Assembly: GCF_003711515.1 (NCBI RefSeq)
Contig: NW_021167084.1
Coordinates: 1,529,932 to 1,593,931, forward strand
Direction: 5' to 3'
Origin: Sodiomyces alkalinus F11
Lineage: Eukaryota; Ascomycota; Sordariomycetes; Glomerellales; Plectosphaerellaceae
Length of the DNA: 64,000 nt
Under the pieces are notes generated by a model that saw only the letters and a program-made list of their open reading frames with translations, had not been told where the DNA came from and did not search any database. Positions 32,313 through 43,606 of this stretch are shown here, in pieces. Each line of letters opens with the position of its first letter. The first letter of the stretch is position 1. A program made the translations under genes and the position numbers.

Positions 32313-33851
32313 TCTTGTTACATTAACTTCCCCGCAAACCACAGCTTTGGACACTCCCTCGAGGTAAAAGCTCCAGCCCCCCTTCATCTCCAGGGGTCCG
32401 TCAGGGCTTTCTCCATGTTTCTTCGGGAATATTCCAAGGAGGATGTGATCTGACGGCTTCACAATATTGCATGTGAAGATAACGTGATTGCATGTTATAA
32501 CTTATGCCAGCATGTTTATCTTGCATGTATGTTGCTTCATCATTTATGTTTCCGATGTTAGCGGCCTCGAGGAGAAGATTGCCGTCGAGTTGATAGATCT
32601 GTGCGACCCATCAGCCCTGATGCAAGGGATGTCCAGAGTCCAGAGTCCACACTCCAGGGTCTTCGTTAAGCCATCAACGGCGTATTATAGCAAACATTGA
32701 ACTTGCAGTAGCGCATTGCATTTTACCAGTTGAGAACTTGAGCCCCCAAAGTCGCGCCGTGCTCCAGGAGTCCAGCCTCCACCCACGGGCCACGGCCTCG
32801 ACTGTCAGGACCCGACCCCATCTGATCGAGTTTTGTTTCAATGTTCGTTCTAACTTCTCACATGGTTCAGTCGGCACCACCGGCTACTTACCTCACAAGG
32901 GTGGGGCTACGGGTGTCGGAGCCGCACGCAGGCCGCATTCCGGGATCCGGGATCCGGGACCAAGCATGACCTCCGGAGTCCGGAGTCCGAAGTCCGAACG
33001 CCCCACCAGTACCGATTCCTTGGAATACATGTATCTGTTGATTCTGCTCTGCAACTCAGCCGAGTGAAGAGATGGCAAGCCACTGTAGACGAACTTCTTA
33101 TGAGATTTTGCCTTGGTCTCTACCAGCACACAGAAGCGGTGCAGCGTGCTTACTCTTTCTCGCAGTTAAGTGCATCACTCATGATCACTGCATATGCATC
33201 TCTCACCTGAGCGGGTCGCGAAACTCGCCATAATTCCGATCAACTGTTATTTGCACCCCTATATCAAAGTCAGAACTTAGGGTTATCCCATGGTGCCACG
33301 TTTGTTTTTATTCGGAAACTTGCAGCCCCCTGCACTCGGCACTCCACGCTCAAGTGAGTCCCAGACCTCCGGTGAACCCGTATTATCGGAACGTAGCGTC
33401 TAAGCGCTGATTTCTCCCTCCACCCGCCATTTTCTTTTCACGACACACGGCAGCCTTTGTGGGAGCTCGCACAGAAACAAAGTAGTAAGCCTAACAGTAA
33501 ACAGACCTATACGAGGCCTTATGGGGCTATCGTCTGGTGGAACTGCTGTGAACCTCCATCTGCGTTTTTCCGTCGTACACCGCTGACGGTGAACACCCTC
33601 TCGCAGAAGACCAGAATAAGAGGACGAAAATTTTCATCTTTCCCCTTCGAACCAAGCACGGAGATAACATGAACTTTATGTGGGATGGCCGGATTCGTCT
33701 CCAGTTTCCCATTCTTTAAGTTGCTGAGATATTAAAGCCCCTGTCGCCCACCGTTATTACACTCCTGAATAGAGCAACACAAGTTATAACTTATTCACAA
33801 CCAGGCCAACACCAAACCAGTCCAAGCCAACCCCTCAGCCCAGCCGCCACC
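32313..33851. other. intergenic region upstream of the SnoaL-like gene
   Basis: 1.5 kb without supported coding sequence. Short self-similar runs at about 32938-32998 (GGGATCCGGGATCCGGGA and CTCCGGAGTCCGGAGTCCG). The promoter of the gene at 33852 should lie in the last few hundred bases. Confidence 0.45.
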
Positions 33852-34689
33852 ATGACGACCCCCAAGGAAGCCCACTCCCGACAATACTCCCACATCAACG
33901 GCACACCCGAAGACCTCCTTCACCGTCTAGCCATCTCCGAACTCTGCAAAGGCTGGCCCGTGTACCGCGATGCCTCGGAGTGGATGAACTTTCGCTCCCT
34001 CTTCGCCCAAGACGCTACCGTCTGGACCAGTAAGCTTGCCCAAGTTGCCCCCCCCCTCCCTTCTTCCCCTTCCTTCTTGACGCTGCACGGCAAGTCGGAG
34101 TTGACATGTTCGCATAGCCTGGAGCGGAGCCCGTTCCGTCGACGACTTCATCGCCATCTCCAAAGCCGGCAAAGCCTCAGGCGCCTTCATCCAGCACCGC
34201 GAGTGCGGCACCCTCGTGGAGCTGAACCGCGAGATGAACCGCGCCGTGGGGAAGATGAAGGCGACCATCACGCAGCGCTTCGTCTCGCCCGAGGGAATCG
34301 AGTACGACGTCGACTGCGACTGCCGCTTCCTCTTCTTCTGTACCTACGTCAATGAGTCGCCGATGATGATGATGGAGGGCGACAGCGCCAGCGGCACGGG
34401 CGCCGGCGTGGAGGATGTCAGTGGTGGCGAGTGGAAGGCGCAGTACGTGAAGCTGATTTATGAAAAAGACCGCCTCGTCCCCGTGGATGGCGTCAACGTG
34501 CCCAAGTTTGAGCTGGAGGAGCTGGAGAAGTATCCCGTGGGATATCGCTACCTGAGTGTGGCGCAGGCTTCGCTGGGACATGAGATCGATACGAAACTGG
34601 CGACGGTGAAGGATATTGGTACCTTCGAGAGAATGTATGCTTGTATGGAGAAGTGGCTGGATGGGGAAGATCCAGAGCTGTTCTGGTAG
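33852..34689 (+). CDS. SnoaL-like (NTF2 fold) domain protein
   Basis: Two exons, 33852-34029 and 34118-34689, joined in frame ([18 protein letters not shown]); 249 residues. Start context CCGCCACCATGACG is strong. The order of motifs ([19 protein letters not shown], then [13 protein letters not shown], then [10 protein letters not shown], then a basic helix and a beta-rich part ending GYRYLSVAQ) fits fungal SnoaL-like proteins of the NTF2 fold, a group that includes polyketide cyclases, dehydratases and many uncharacterised members. A Met-run and acidic Gly/Ser-rich insert ([16 protein letters not shown]) interrupts the fold around residues 145-165. Likely cytosolic. No biosynthetic genes neighbour it, so a role cannot be assigned. 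Confidence 0.75.
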
Positions 34690-34853
34690 GGACCAGACTG
34701 GAGCTTAGATGCACGAGGTTGGACTTGAGATCACTCCGGCGCCCCCATAGCACGGGCAAGGGTCGTGTTATGTTATCAACCAAAAGGCCGTTCACTCCGT
34801 AGCCCAGGCAGGACTATAACAAAGCATGATCATGAAGATTGTTTGTTGACTTG

Positions 34854-36520
34854 CTACACGAGAATCCAGGAGATGGCGATGCCGAGCATCACCCACCTAG
34901 CCCTAGGACGATGAGCTTCACTTCCTGATTCAGGATCCCTATCTGGATCATCTCCACCCTCTCCTGAATCCGCAGCAACGTCATCCGCAAATACAGGCGT
35001 CGGGGCAACACCATTCCCAACCACCGCCGTCGAAGTGGCGACTGCAACAACACCCCCATCATCATCCTCATCCTCATCCCCATCCCCATCCTCGCCCTCG
35101 CCCTCACCCTCACCCCCAGAAGAGCAGAGCCCAACAAGACCACCAATAAACTCGGAGCCCCGAATGCCCATAGTCCGGCTGCCACAGTCTACATAAGGCG
35201 CCATATGCACGACATCCGCCTCAAGGTCAAACACCACGTAAGCCGACCTGAGAAACGTATCCCCCAGCAACGTAAACTCCTCGCTCGGCATAATCCCCAG
35301 CACACACCGCGCCGGAGCCGCCCCATGACCGGGGAACACACGGATCATCTCCCTGTAGGACACAGGCACCGCGACGCCCTCAAAGACAAAGCCGATAGTC
35401 CCGGGTAAGTCGACCAGCCCGCAATCGACGGAGTAAAACCCGTTCGCGTCGGGTTCGGGCGCCCCAAAGTCCGCGGCGATGGCGCCCGCCAGCTCCGGCG
35501 GGAGGAGCGTCATGGTGGCGCCGCTGTCGAGGAATACGGGAATCGCACTACCGTTGTATGGCGGCCGCGAGATGCCGCTGGGCGGGGTCAGGTGGATGGA
35601 ACGCAACGAAACCCAGTACCGCGCCACGCGGTCCGGGGCGTCCGGGGCCGGGATGACGGGCAGCGGGGCGAGGGATCCGGTGAACTTGGCCGGGTCGATG
35701 CCGCCTAGGATGAGCTGGCCTTGGCCCGCGTCCTTGGAGCCCAGGGCGAGGGAGAAGGCCTTGGTGCGGATGGCGCCTTGCAGGGCCAGCTCGTCGAGGA
35801 GGGTCGGGTAGGAGGTGGTGTGGTTTTGGCCGTGTCCTAGGCCGAGAATGCCGGCGAATTTGTCGGTCGTTGATGTCGCGGTGCCGAATTGCACCTGGCG
35901 GACGGTGGGGGAGGAGCCGAGGGTTATGTCGTCTCGGAGGTAGGTGATGTTGGCGGATCCGATGCCGTAGCGGAGGGTGGCGGAGGTGCCGAGGGGGTTG
36001 GATGTGGACGAGTTGGAGGGTTCGTACGTTCCGACGGCTTCGCAGAAGCGCTCATCTGCCGGACGTAGATTGGCGCAGGTTGGGTTTACCCATAGTTCAA
36101 AGGATCCTGTGTCGAGCTGGGCGTACACAGGCTGTGGAGGTGTGCCAATGTTGACTAGGAAAACGTGAGTTTACATGATGTTCATGATGCGATAAAGGCA
36201 GAAGATGTGGACGGGATGCTCAGCTTACGCTGGGCGTAGTAGGCTATATCCGAACGGTTGGCCAGCTCCAACTCTATGGGACGGTTGATGATGCTCCGTT
36301 TTGGGGAGTGAATGACGGGAAGCGCCAGGAATAAGCCTGAGTCGTCATGGTCCGAAGGTTCTCGGCGATCCGAGACAGGAGCTCGGCTGACATCATAAGC
36401 TGCTGGCGAGATAAGAGGGAGTGTGATGAGATTCTCGTCAATAATGTCGTCGACGGGAAGTTGAGGCCATGCTTGGGCGCAGACGACAAGCAGTGGGACG
36501 AGGAGTAAAGGAGGTGCCAT
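34854..36520 (-). CDS. GPI-anchored aspartic protease (yapsin/candidapepsin-like)
   Basis: Two exons, 36520-36229 and 36154-34854; 530 residues. Signal peptide at 1-17 (MAPPLLLVPLLVVCAQA), then a propeptide to about residue 95. The catalytic pair is present: Asp112 in LDTGSFELWV and Asp307 in VFLDSGATMTLLPP. The first motif has Phe where Ser is usual (DTGSF instead of DTGSS), a tolerated variation. FTLLGDTFLRSAYVVFDLE is the normal last core motif. Beyond the core lies an acidic low-complexity spacer (GEGEGEGEDGDGDEDEDDD) and a C-terminal hydrophobic run (RWVMLGIAISWILV) suited to GPI attachment. It probably processes proteins at the wall or plasma membrane. Confidence 0.9.
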
Positions 36521-37098
36521 TGCTGGCAGAAAGAGGGTAAAGGGCTATCTCGTCAAGGTCGACATGAGAGGCTCTTGAGAAATCAAGTCTCGAGGGCTGA
36601 AAGATTGGCTCAACTGCTATTGAACGAGGACGTCGAGGAGTTCCGAGTGAACGAGAATGGATAGGCCGAAGGATAACAAAATCATAGTATTAGACAAGAG
36701 CGGTTTGCGAACAGCGGCCATTCAGTCGTCTTGTCGCAATCACAAAAAGAAAAGACACCCGGTCAGGACCTCGACACGACCAGCGGTTGAGGTGGCTCGG
36801 GTGGGAGCGTGAGGGTGAGGTCGGCCGAAGAAGACAGACGCACGACAACGAGTCTAGGAGTATGCTAAGTTGCTGGGTGGGAAGGGATAAAAAAGAAAAG
36901 ATGAAGCATGTCCGAGCACACCATGGCTGAAACTGCCTAGAACTTGAAGACGGGGCCGTGTCGTGAACTACGCCCCTGTTGACGATCAAACAGCCCCAAA
37001 ATGTGATGAGGTTCCATTCAGGGGTCAGGGGTAAAACGTTCGGTGAGAGGTCGGTGAACTGTCGGGACTCGGTGACTACCGGTGAGCCCATCCCCCCC
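36521..37098. other. upstream region of the aspartic protease gene
   Basis: Promoter space of the minus-strand protease gene. Open frames here lack features. Confidence 0.45.
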
Positions 37099-37339
37099 TT
37101 ACCCAAACTGCCAAAACATATCCGCCATCTCCTCGGCCCTCGAAATAGCTTGCCACCGGCTAATCACTTCAAGACGGGACTCCGGTAAGTAGTAGGCATT
37201 GTTGCCGGCAAAGATAAAGTCCTGGCCATCAACCTGGAATTTTCCATCTTGAACCGTAGCAAAAAAACCCCTGCGCAGCGACTTGACGACCCGAGAGGGC
37301 GAGGGAAAGGGCGAGGGATATCAGGGAAGCCGAGTACAT
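37099..37339 (-). pseudogene. N-terminal relic of a secreted GH5-like glycoside hydrolase
   Basis: ATG 37339 opens a signal peptide (MYSASLISLALSLALSGRQVAAQG). At a T7 run (37261-37267) the frame breaks; one base fewer would continue into FATVQDGKFQVDGQDFIFAG and NNAYYLP, which resembles the start of fungal GH5 mannanase-type catalytic domains (xFxxxGxxFxFAGxNAYYL). The frame then runs to a TAA at 37099 that overlaps a possible splice donor (GTAAGG), but no further GH5 sequence was found downstream. It is either a truncated relic or a first exon whose gene has been deleted. The T7 break could also be a sequence error. Confidence 0.45.
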
Positions 37340-37674
37340 GATGGTTGATTATGGACCAGACGTCAAAGTCAAGGCCGCTTTGTCTGTCTCGTGGATGTCA
37401 AGTCTTCGGTAGACCTCGTTGTTGACCCTGATAGAAACGGATCGCTTTTATACGTTTGCCACATCAGACATCAGTCATGATCCTCTGGTTTTGAGGGCGG
37501 AGGGAAATGTGCCCGAGGGTCAGTCGGCCAGAGGGCCTCCTCCCACCAAGGTCTTACAACTTCATCCAACAAGAAACAGTAACTTATTCACATGGTAGAC
37601 AACGGAAAGATACCATCCAAACGCCCCTAGGTCATCCTGTACAATCAACCGCCAGCCCATACGGAACATTCAAC
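37340..37674. other. intergenic
   Basis: No gene or repeat seen. Confidence 0.4.
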
Positions 37675-38325
37675 TCAGCCTCCCCAACTCTTCTCATTCC
37701 AATGCGGCCCAAACAAGAAGAACACAACCAACCCAATCCAAAACGTCCAAACTCCACACCGAATCCACAACGGCCTCTCTCCCTCCCTCCTCATCCACTC
37801 AACACCATCCTCCGACTCGACATCCAAGCCATGCTCATCCGACTCCTCCGACGCAAGATCGGACATGGACCCGTTCCGAAGACTGAGCGGGACGTCGGTG
37901 TTGCGCAACATCATCATCATCGTCCCGTAGTGGTCCTCCTCGCCGTCATATCTCTCCACCGACGAAGACGAGGACTTGTCGTCGCTGCTGTCCTCTTTCA
38001 TGTCTGCGTATTTCTGCATCAGACGACGGAACGACGGGTCGAAAAGGGCGGGACGGGGCTTTTTGTCCTTGGCGGCGGTGGTACTGGTGACGGCTTCGAC
38101 TTTCTTTTGGGTGAGAGGAGCTGCGGGTTCGTGGGGGTTATAATGGTTCTTGAGGAGAGCGGCGGGTAGACGCGTCGTCGTCGTCGTCGTCGTCGTCGCT
38201 TTTTCGGGTCGCCTGGGCATCCAGTGGTACCAGTCCGGTGTGGAATCGTCTGGGATCTCTGGATGGGGCAGACGTGCTGGTATATGACGGGAGTTAGGAG
38301 GGCGTCCTTTGATTATGGCGGTCAT
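37675..38325 (-). CDS. hypothetical tail-anchored single-span membrane protein
   Basis: 216 residues in one exon. Start 38325 (MTAIIKGRPPNSRHIPARLP) was preferred over an ATG 27 codons upstream, because the extra segment is a Lys/Arg/Glu run encoded by an AAAGAA repeat typical of a leader. The N-terminal part has PDWYHWMPRRP and a Thr run from a CGT-repeat, then a Ser/Asp/Glu-rich middle. One hydrophobic span lies close to the C-terminus (IRCGVWTFWIGLVVFFLFGP, about 190-209), so tail-anchoring in an internal membrane is likely. Family unknown. Confidence 0.6.
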   Translation of the reverse strand: MTAIIKGRPPNSRHIPARLPHPEIPDDSTPDWYHWMPRRPEKATTTTTTTTRLPAALLKNHYNPHEPAAPLTQKKVEAVTSTTAAKDKKPRPALFDPSFRRLMQKYADMKEDSSDDKSSSSSVERYDGEEDHYGTMMMMLRNTDVPLSLRNGSMSDLASEESDEHGLDVESEDGVEWMRREGERPLWIRCGVWTFWIGLVVFFLFGPHWNEKSWGG

Positions 38326-38934
38326 TTTTCTTTTCTTTTCTTTTCTTTTTTTCTGCTCCTCCTTTCTGCCGCGGGTGAAAGATTCTTGGTGAGATAAAAG
38401 ACTCAAGAGGGCCGGTCAAGCTTTGCGTTCGGTTCTTTCTTCTTTTAAATGACGGATTGATGCCGTACAGTGATGTGAAGTTCAAGAGGGAAAAGAAACG
38501 CAGATGGAAGAGCAAGACGGAACAATGTGGACAGCACAGTGGACTGGAGGCAAGGCTCATAAATCCAACCCCTTTTTCTACCAAGTTGGGCCTTTGACTT
38601 TTTTTTTCCTTCTATTTCTTTTGACGAAACCGCATTCAGGCATCCTAGCATTCCAGCGAAACAAAGGGGCCTTGGTTCCTCGAGTCGAGAAGTCGGCCTC
38701 CCATCAGTGGACAAGGGATGAAAGGAGTAAGGAGGACGAACAGCCACGCCAAGCCAGGACGCAGCCCGATTCTTTGTTCCTATTTCCCACGACTGGACTT
38801 TACGAATAGCAAGGGGCACATCCAACACATGCACTCACTGACAAGCTCACATTCATGTGATGCAAAAAAAAGCCAAATAATTTCTAAAAAAAAAGTTACA
38901 TATACTACAAAGCAACAGGTTGATGAATGCCGGC
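38326..38934. other. intergenic between the tail-anchored and RING-like genes
   Basis: 5' leader of one minus-strand gene and 3' end of the next. T- and A-rich runs only (38326-38350, 38880-38896). Confidence 0.45.
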
Positions 38935-40518
38935 TCAGCCATAGTTCAACCACTGCCTCGGGGCCCTGGACTGCCAGGACAAAGGACGATTATACTCCCC
39001 CATCATGACCTCGTCCAGGGTCAGGTCGTAAGCGAGAAACCTGGCAGGGGTACGATGGAGCGGCTGGCGACCACACAAGTCACACAGAACACGGTCCGCC
39101 CCCTCGACCAGCCGGCGGGTGCGCCAATACTCCATGAAGCACTTCTTCCCCACGACGTGGCCCACCCGGCACGTAATCCGCGTGGCGTCGTGACCCAACG
39201 CAAAGGCCTCGTCGTCATTGGCAGGCGGGCCCGTGGTGGCCCCCTTGACGCTCATGGGCATGTAGCAGATGAAGCAGCGCCGATCCGTCTCGTCGAGGGC
39301 ATCGTACTCCTCCTGCGTCACGTAGGCGCCCAGACTCTGCTCGACGGCCTCCTCGCGGCTATGCTCGTCGCTGATGCGCATCTCGGCGCTGCGCCAGAGA
39401 TGATACTCCAACTCGAGGAAGATGCCGTCTCTGAGAAAGACAAGCGAGTAGGGCTGTACGAGACTCGCTTGCGCCAGTTCGAAGACGGTCAGCTGCGGGT
39501 CCCACTCGTCCGGGTCGGATAGGCGGGTGATGTCGGCGACGACCTCCTCGTGGATGTCGCCGGCGACCCAGTCGTCGCCGATGCGGGAGAGGTTGAAGAA
39601 CAGGTCGAAAACTTCGTGCGCACGGCTCTCTGTCAGACCGTTGTCGTTGGCGATGAAATGAGCCACGCAGAACAGCAAGGTACGCCGGATTTCCAGGACG
39701 TTCAGCGCCCACTGTTGAGCTTCCTCGCCCTCGGGAGACCCATGGGTGGCGAGATATTGGTCACTCCAGCCCCGGTCGTCCGTGTAATATTCGAAGGCTT
39801 CGTGGACCCTGTCGATAAGCGCCCTAAACAGGGGCGCGGTCCGCCCCGCTCGATTGTAGTAAAACGGCAGCACGGGGGTGCCGTCGAGGAGGGGGTTCAA
39901 TTCCCCCGGACTAGGCTGCGCCCTGAAACTGGCGAAATACTCGGCACACTCCTCGGCCAGGGGAACTTCGGGCCAATCCACGGTCATCTCCTGACCACGC
40001 AGATGGGGCTGGTCCTCGCGGGGATAGAGTAGACCGCGGGCGGGCAGGCGGCGCTGGGCGGCCGAGATGTTCCTGTACTCGGGCCACTCGTTGGCCTCCT
40101 GGCACGGGCAGTAGGCGCCGTGGTCGAAGTGGTCCTTGTTGAAGCGGCAGGCGACTTCGATCTTGAAGGCCTTGTAGATTTCCACGAGGCTCTCGGGCGG
40201 GGTGGAATGACGGTAGCTGAGGATGGAGTGGAGGAAGAAACACAGGGCCTTGGCGTAGGCCACGACGGCTGCGTCGTTGGCTTCCCGGTTTGTCTGCATC
40301 GAGCGGGTGACTCGGACGGGGTCTTGGCTGGGGGCGACGAAGCGGCCGGAGCACTCGGGACAGGAGATGTCGTAGTATTCGCGCATCCAGGGGAGCGCGC
40401 GCGAGTCGTAGCAGGTCCTGGGGTCTGGGTTGGCGCAGCGGCGGATATAGCTCGGACGGTGGCCCGCGGTCTCGTCGCTGCCCCAGCATTTGTACTGCCT
40501 GAACAGATGAATACACAT
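38935..40518 (-). CDS. RING-like zinc finger protein
   Basis: Single exon, 527 residues. The N-terminus has paired Cys blocks (MCIHLFRQYKCWGSDE, CANPDPRTC, ISCPECSGRF) that look like a small zinc-binding unit. The centre is alpha-helical without a known domain and has an extra CxC pair (HGAYCPCQEANEWPEY). Near residue 414 begins a RING-like arrangement: CFIC, then ITCRVGHVVGKKC, then VLCDLC, i.e. CX2C...CX3H...C...CX2C, which lacks one canonical ligand. Such proteins are usually ubiquitin ligases, but activity cannot be claimed with a non-canonical ring. Similar long fungal proteins with a terminal RING are common and uncharacterised. No introns and no signal peptide; probably cytosolic or nuclear. 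Confidence 0.65.
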   Translation of the reverse strand: MCIHLFRQYKCWGSDETAGHRPSYIRRCANPDPRTCYDSRALPWMREYYDISCPECSGRFVAPSQDPVRVTRSMQTNREANDAAVVAYAKALCFFLHSILSYRHSTPPESLVEIYKAFKIEVACRFNKDHFDHGAYCPCQEANEWPEYRNISAAQRRLPARGLLYPREDQPHLRGQEMTVDWPEVPLAEECAEYFASFRAQPSPGELNPLLDGTPVLPFYYNRAGRTAPLFRALIDRVHEAFEYYTDDRGWSDQYLATHGSPEGEEAQQWALNVLEIRRTLLFCVAHFIANDNGLTESRAHEVFDLFFNLSRIGDDWVAGDIHEEVVADITRLSDPDEWDPQLTVFELAQASLVQPYSLVFLRDGIFLELEYHLWRSAEMRISDEHSREEAVEQSLGAYVTQEEYDALDETDRRCFICYMPMSVKGATTGPPANDDEAFALGHDATRITCRVGHVVGKKCFMEYWRTRRLVEGADRVLCDLCGRQPLHRTPARFLAYDLTLDEVMMGEYNRPLSWQSRAPRQWLNYG

Positions 40519-43120
40519 GATGGTTTTCTAATTCGATGCGGTGGTGTAGGTAAGATGATATTGGTAGCCGAGTTTTGATCCCGGGACTGACATTGCGAGG
40601 AAAGAACATGACCATGATATATATCATTAGGGTCGTGGATTGGCTTTGGAGAGAGAAACAAGACAATACCATTGACACCCGAACGGTGAGCTTGAACAAC
40701 AATAAAGCCAGGAACAAGAGCGAAACAGACAAAGTAAACGAAGACAAAGTCACGACAGGAAACAAGGCAAGCCGAGATGCAAGAAATCGGACAGCGAGAG
40801 CAAAGACGATGCCATTGTGAGGAAATGGGAAAAAGAACAGAAGAAGGATCCAAAGAATGTCAAAAATCAAACAACCAAAGAATCAAACAAACTCAACCTC
40901 GGGTTTTGATCAGTTCTTTGTCGTCTCCATCGTTCGGTTCGTGATCCGACATGTTGAGAAGTTGAGCCCTCGACGCCCTGGCTCCTGGGATTGAATCGAA
41001 GTTGTAGTTGTCGTCCTCGTCCTCGTACTCGTAGATGCAGGTTATTCCGAAGCCGACAGGTGCATATTTGATGCGTCATTCATTGATACCAGCTCCTCGT
41101 CATCATAACAAAGACGCAACGCATGTTGTGCAGTGGTTCGCAGGACCTGTGCATTCGGCAGAAGAAGAGATGTAGGAAGGTCGAGGGTTTGTTGGGGGTG
41201 AGTGTGAGGTCGGACATGACAGGGGCCAGCATCACGTGATATGTCTGTATGATGAATAATCAAGAGAATGGGAATTGCTGAGTCATCGTTCCAAGATGAT
41301 TCTCCCTTTCGTTAATAGCGTCTTGACTCTTCACCTTCACCTTCACCTTCACCTTCACCTTCACCGTGTCCCCCCACATCACGTCCTGTCCCTACATTTA
41401 TTTTCCCGTCTTATCATCACATAATGACCGGCCAAGACAAGTTTCCCTTCTTTTTTTACGACTACCAACGAAGCGCTTGAACGCAAACTGCACCTCATAA
41501 CCCACAATGTGCCGTCCCACGTTGTTGCCTACCGGGTTCAACCACTGGCTGGGTCCACGGTCCACTACACTACAGTCTACGACCTCTTGCTTCGGCTTCT
41601 CTGCCGGTTGGTGGCAGACTCTACGTGTATATATCCGTGGTTGGTCATCCATCCATATCTGGGTTGATCATGGAGTGTTGCTGCCCAACCTTCACTAGCG
41701 TTTTGTTTCCCTTCGACTTCTTTGTTCATCATTTACCTGAAGTCCACCACGGCGACCACGCGACCACGCGACCACGCTTCTCTTCCCTCGACCAGCTCAG
41801 CAAGACAGCAACCATCTGCAGCTCGAATGCCCGAAAGAGTTAAAGTCATGAACCTCCAGGGAGTCGAGGAACCAGCACAGCAAACTATAACCATCTCAGA
41901 ACCCACAACTTGCCTTCCACGGACACCTCGACTATCACGATAACGAACAGCTCACTGTCTCTGGGCCTTCGCTTCGGCGTAGGCGAGTTTTGTCGTGGTG
42001 GTCTGCCAGCCTCACCCGTATCGATTGGAAGACGGCTAAAGACCTTCGGTCTCTCGCAGCCAACGGCCACACACCCAATCGGCCTTCAACGGGCCAGTAG
42101 CACAGTGACGCGATAGGTGGCTAATGGTCGTCGCAGGCAGATGGGACACGGCAAAAAGACTGCACCCTATCTTCCCTACCCTATCCACCTCGACGAACTT
42201 GCCATACTTGGGACCCTGGGTTCCAAAAGCTCAATGGCCGCCCATGTGGCCGTGCTGATGAGCAAATGTGCAAAAGACCATATGGTGGTTAGCACGACAT
42301 ATTTTCTGCGATCGCATGCCCCGAGAAGCTGGCGCAAAGAACGAGTAGGGCTGGCTGGGAAAGTAGTTCGAAAAAGCAGCGCCTAGGGACAGAGACGATG
42401 GCGATGCATCTTCCTCAACTCCCAGAACACCATCCTTTTGGGTAGTTACAGCAAACGTATGATGGACCTCGCTTCGGCAACTCACCGCGACAACTCCAGT
42501 CGTACTCGCAACATGAACTCACAACTCGCGCCATGCCTTCATCCACTCCCCACGGTCACGGTCGGTCCTTCTCCTCATGCAGCAGACCTGCATACTCATG
42601 CATCTGTGTCTACCCATTGAGAGACGACCATACAATATCTCCTGTCCATCACCGGTTAGACTTGTCCTACGATCCCACTGAAATCCCCCCTCCTCTTCTC
42701 CTTTTATGGCTAAATGCCAACCCCGTAGCTTTGATGAACATGCTGCAGTGCTGCAGTGCTGCACGGCTGCCGTTGCATGTGCTCCTGCGAGCTGTCTGCA
42801 ATGAGCGTAACTGTTCAACTTAAATATCTCGCATCGTCACCTGTATTCCGTTGCTTCGTGTCTGCTATAATTTCTGTGTTTTGCTGTTCAGTCTGTTCTT
42901 TTTGCTTCAGTTTTTTCTTTTATTATTATTATTTCTCTTCCCTAGTCCCTCTCCTTCCCCGAGCTCAACACCGTTCTTCTCCCCCCCCTTTCGTACGCTC
43001 CCTTTCTTCCCCCTTTCTGTTCTCCTTTCGATGCTTTCTTCGTTCTCCCCTCGCCGTCTCCCCGCCCCCGCCTCGGCCACCGCATTGCTGCCCAATACCA
43101 CCCGACTCTAGCCGCATTGA
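40519..43120. other. long intergenic region, possible small exon inside
   Basis: 2.6 kb without a firm gene. On the minus strand 41075-40893 there is a protein-like segment (APVGFGITCIYEYEDEDD, then NMSDHEPNDGDDKELIKTRG and a stop) that may be the last exon of an unmodelled gene; no upstream exons could be joined. A TTCACC repeat lies at 41329-41365 and a CGACCACG repeat at 41750-41775. 42860-43120 is a pyrimidine-rich leader of the next gene. Confidence 0.4.
41329..41365. repeat. (CTTCAC)n minisatellite
   Basis: About six tandem units of a hexamer. Confidence 0.85.
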
Positions 43121-43606
43121 ATGTATATTCCGCCCCAGGTTCCCCCACAACCCGGAGCCTGGGCCGCCCGGGGCCCAGTGGGGCCGACTGAGACTCCGAG
43201 GGTTCCATCTCATTCGCCCGTCCACGCCGCTGCCGCTGCCGCCGACATCCTCACCCGCGCCGCCGTCGGGGCCGTCAGTCTCATCCATGCTTCTTTTGCC
43301 GGCCAGCAGCACGATCCTCCCACGACACTCACCCGCCGACAATCGAACCCAAATCAGACAAACGTCACAGTCGGCATCGTCATCGGCATCGTCCTCGCCA
43401 TCTTCATAATCGGCGCCTGTACTTTCCTATACATCTATCGAGGCGCCCTGAGGAAGCTCCATAAACGCCGCCAACGTCGTCGCCGACGCCGCCACAAGTC
43501 CACGAGCTCACGGAACTCCAAGAGCTCTTCCGACACGGTTCCTCCTCCTGACGATTCTCCGCCGGCCGCCGAGGAAGGGGGAGATGCCCCTCCAGCCGAT
43601 GCCTGA
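43121..43606 (+). CDS. hypothetical single-span membrane protein
   Basis: 161 residues, one exon. An N-terminal Pro/Ala-rich part is followed by RRQSNPNQTNVTVG, one membrane span (about 82-104, GIVIGIVLAIFIIGACTFLY) and a strongly basic cytoplasmic segment (HKRRQRRRRRRHKS) with a Ser/Pro/Asp tail. Extracellular N-terminus and cytoplasmic basic C-terminus are predicted from the positive-inside rule. No signal peptide was found, so the real start may differ. No family recognised. The gene at 44827 has the same overall plan. Confidence 0.5.
   Translation: MYIPPQVPPQPGAWAARGPVGPTETPRVPSHSPVHAAAAAADILTRAAVGAVSLIHASFAGQQHDPPTTLTRRQSNPNQTNVTVGIVIGIVLAIFIIGACTFLYIYRGALRKLHKRRQRRRRRRHKSTSSRNSKSSSDTVPPPDDSPPAAEEGGDAPPADA

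Noticed and set aside
28239..34689. Amidase, OYE, SnoaL-like and protease genes considered as a secondary-metabolite cluster
   Set aside because: No backbone synthase, no cluster regulator, and the OYE is broken.
42756..43409. 217-codon plus-strand open frame overlapping the leader of the gene at 43121
   Set aside because: Encoded by a pyrimidine-rich leader (Ser/Pro/Leu/Phe only); out of frame with the better-supported protein.
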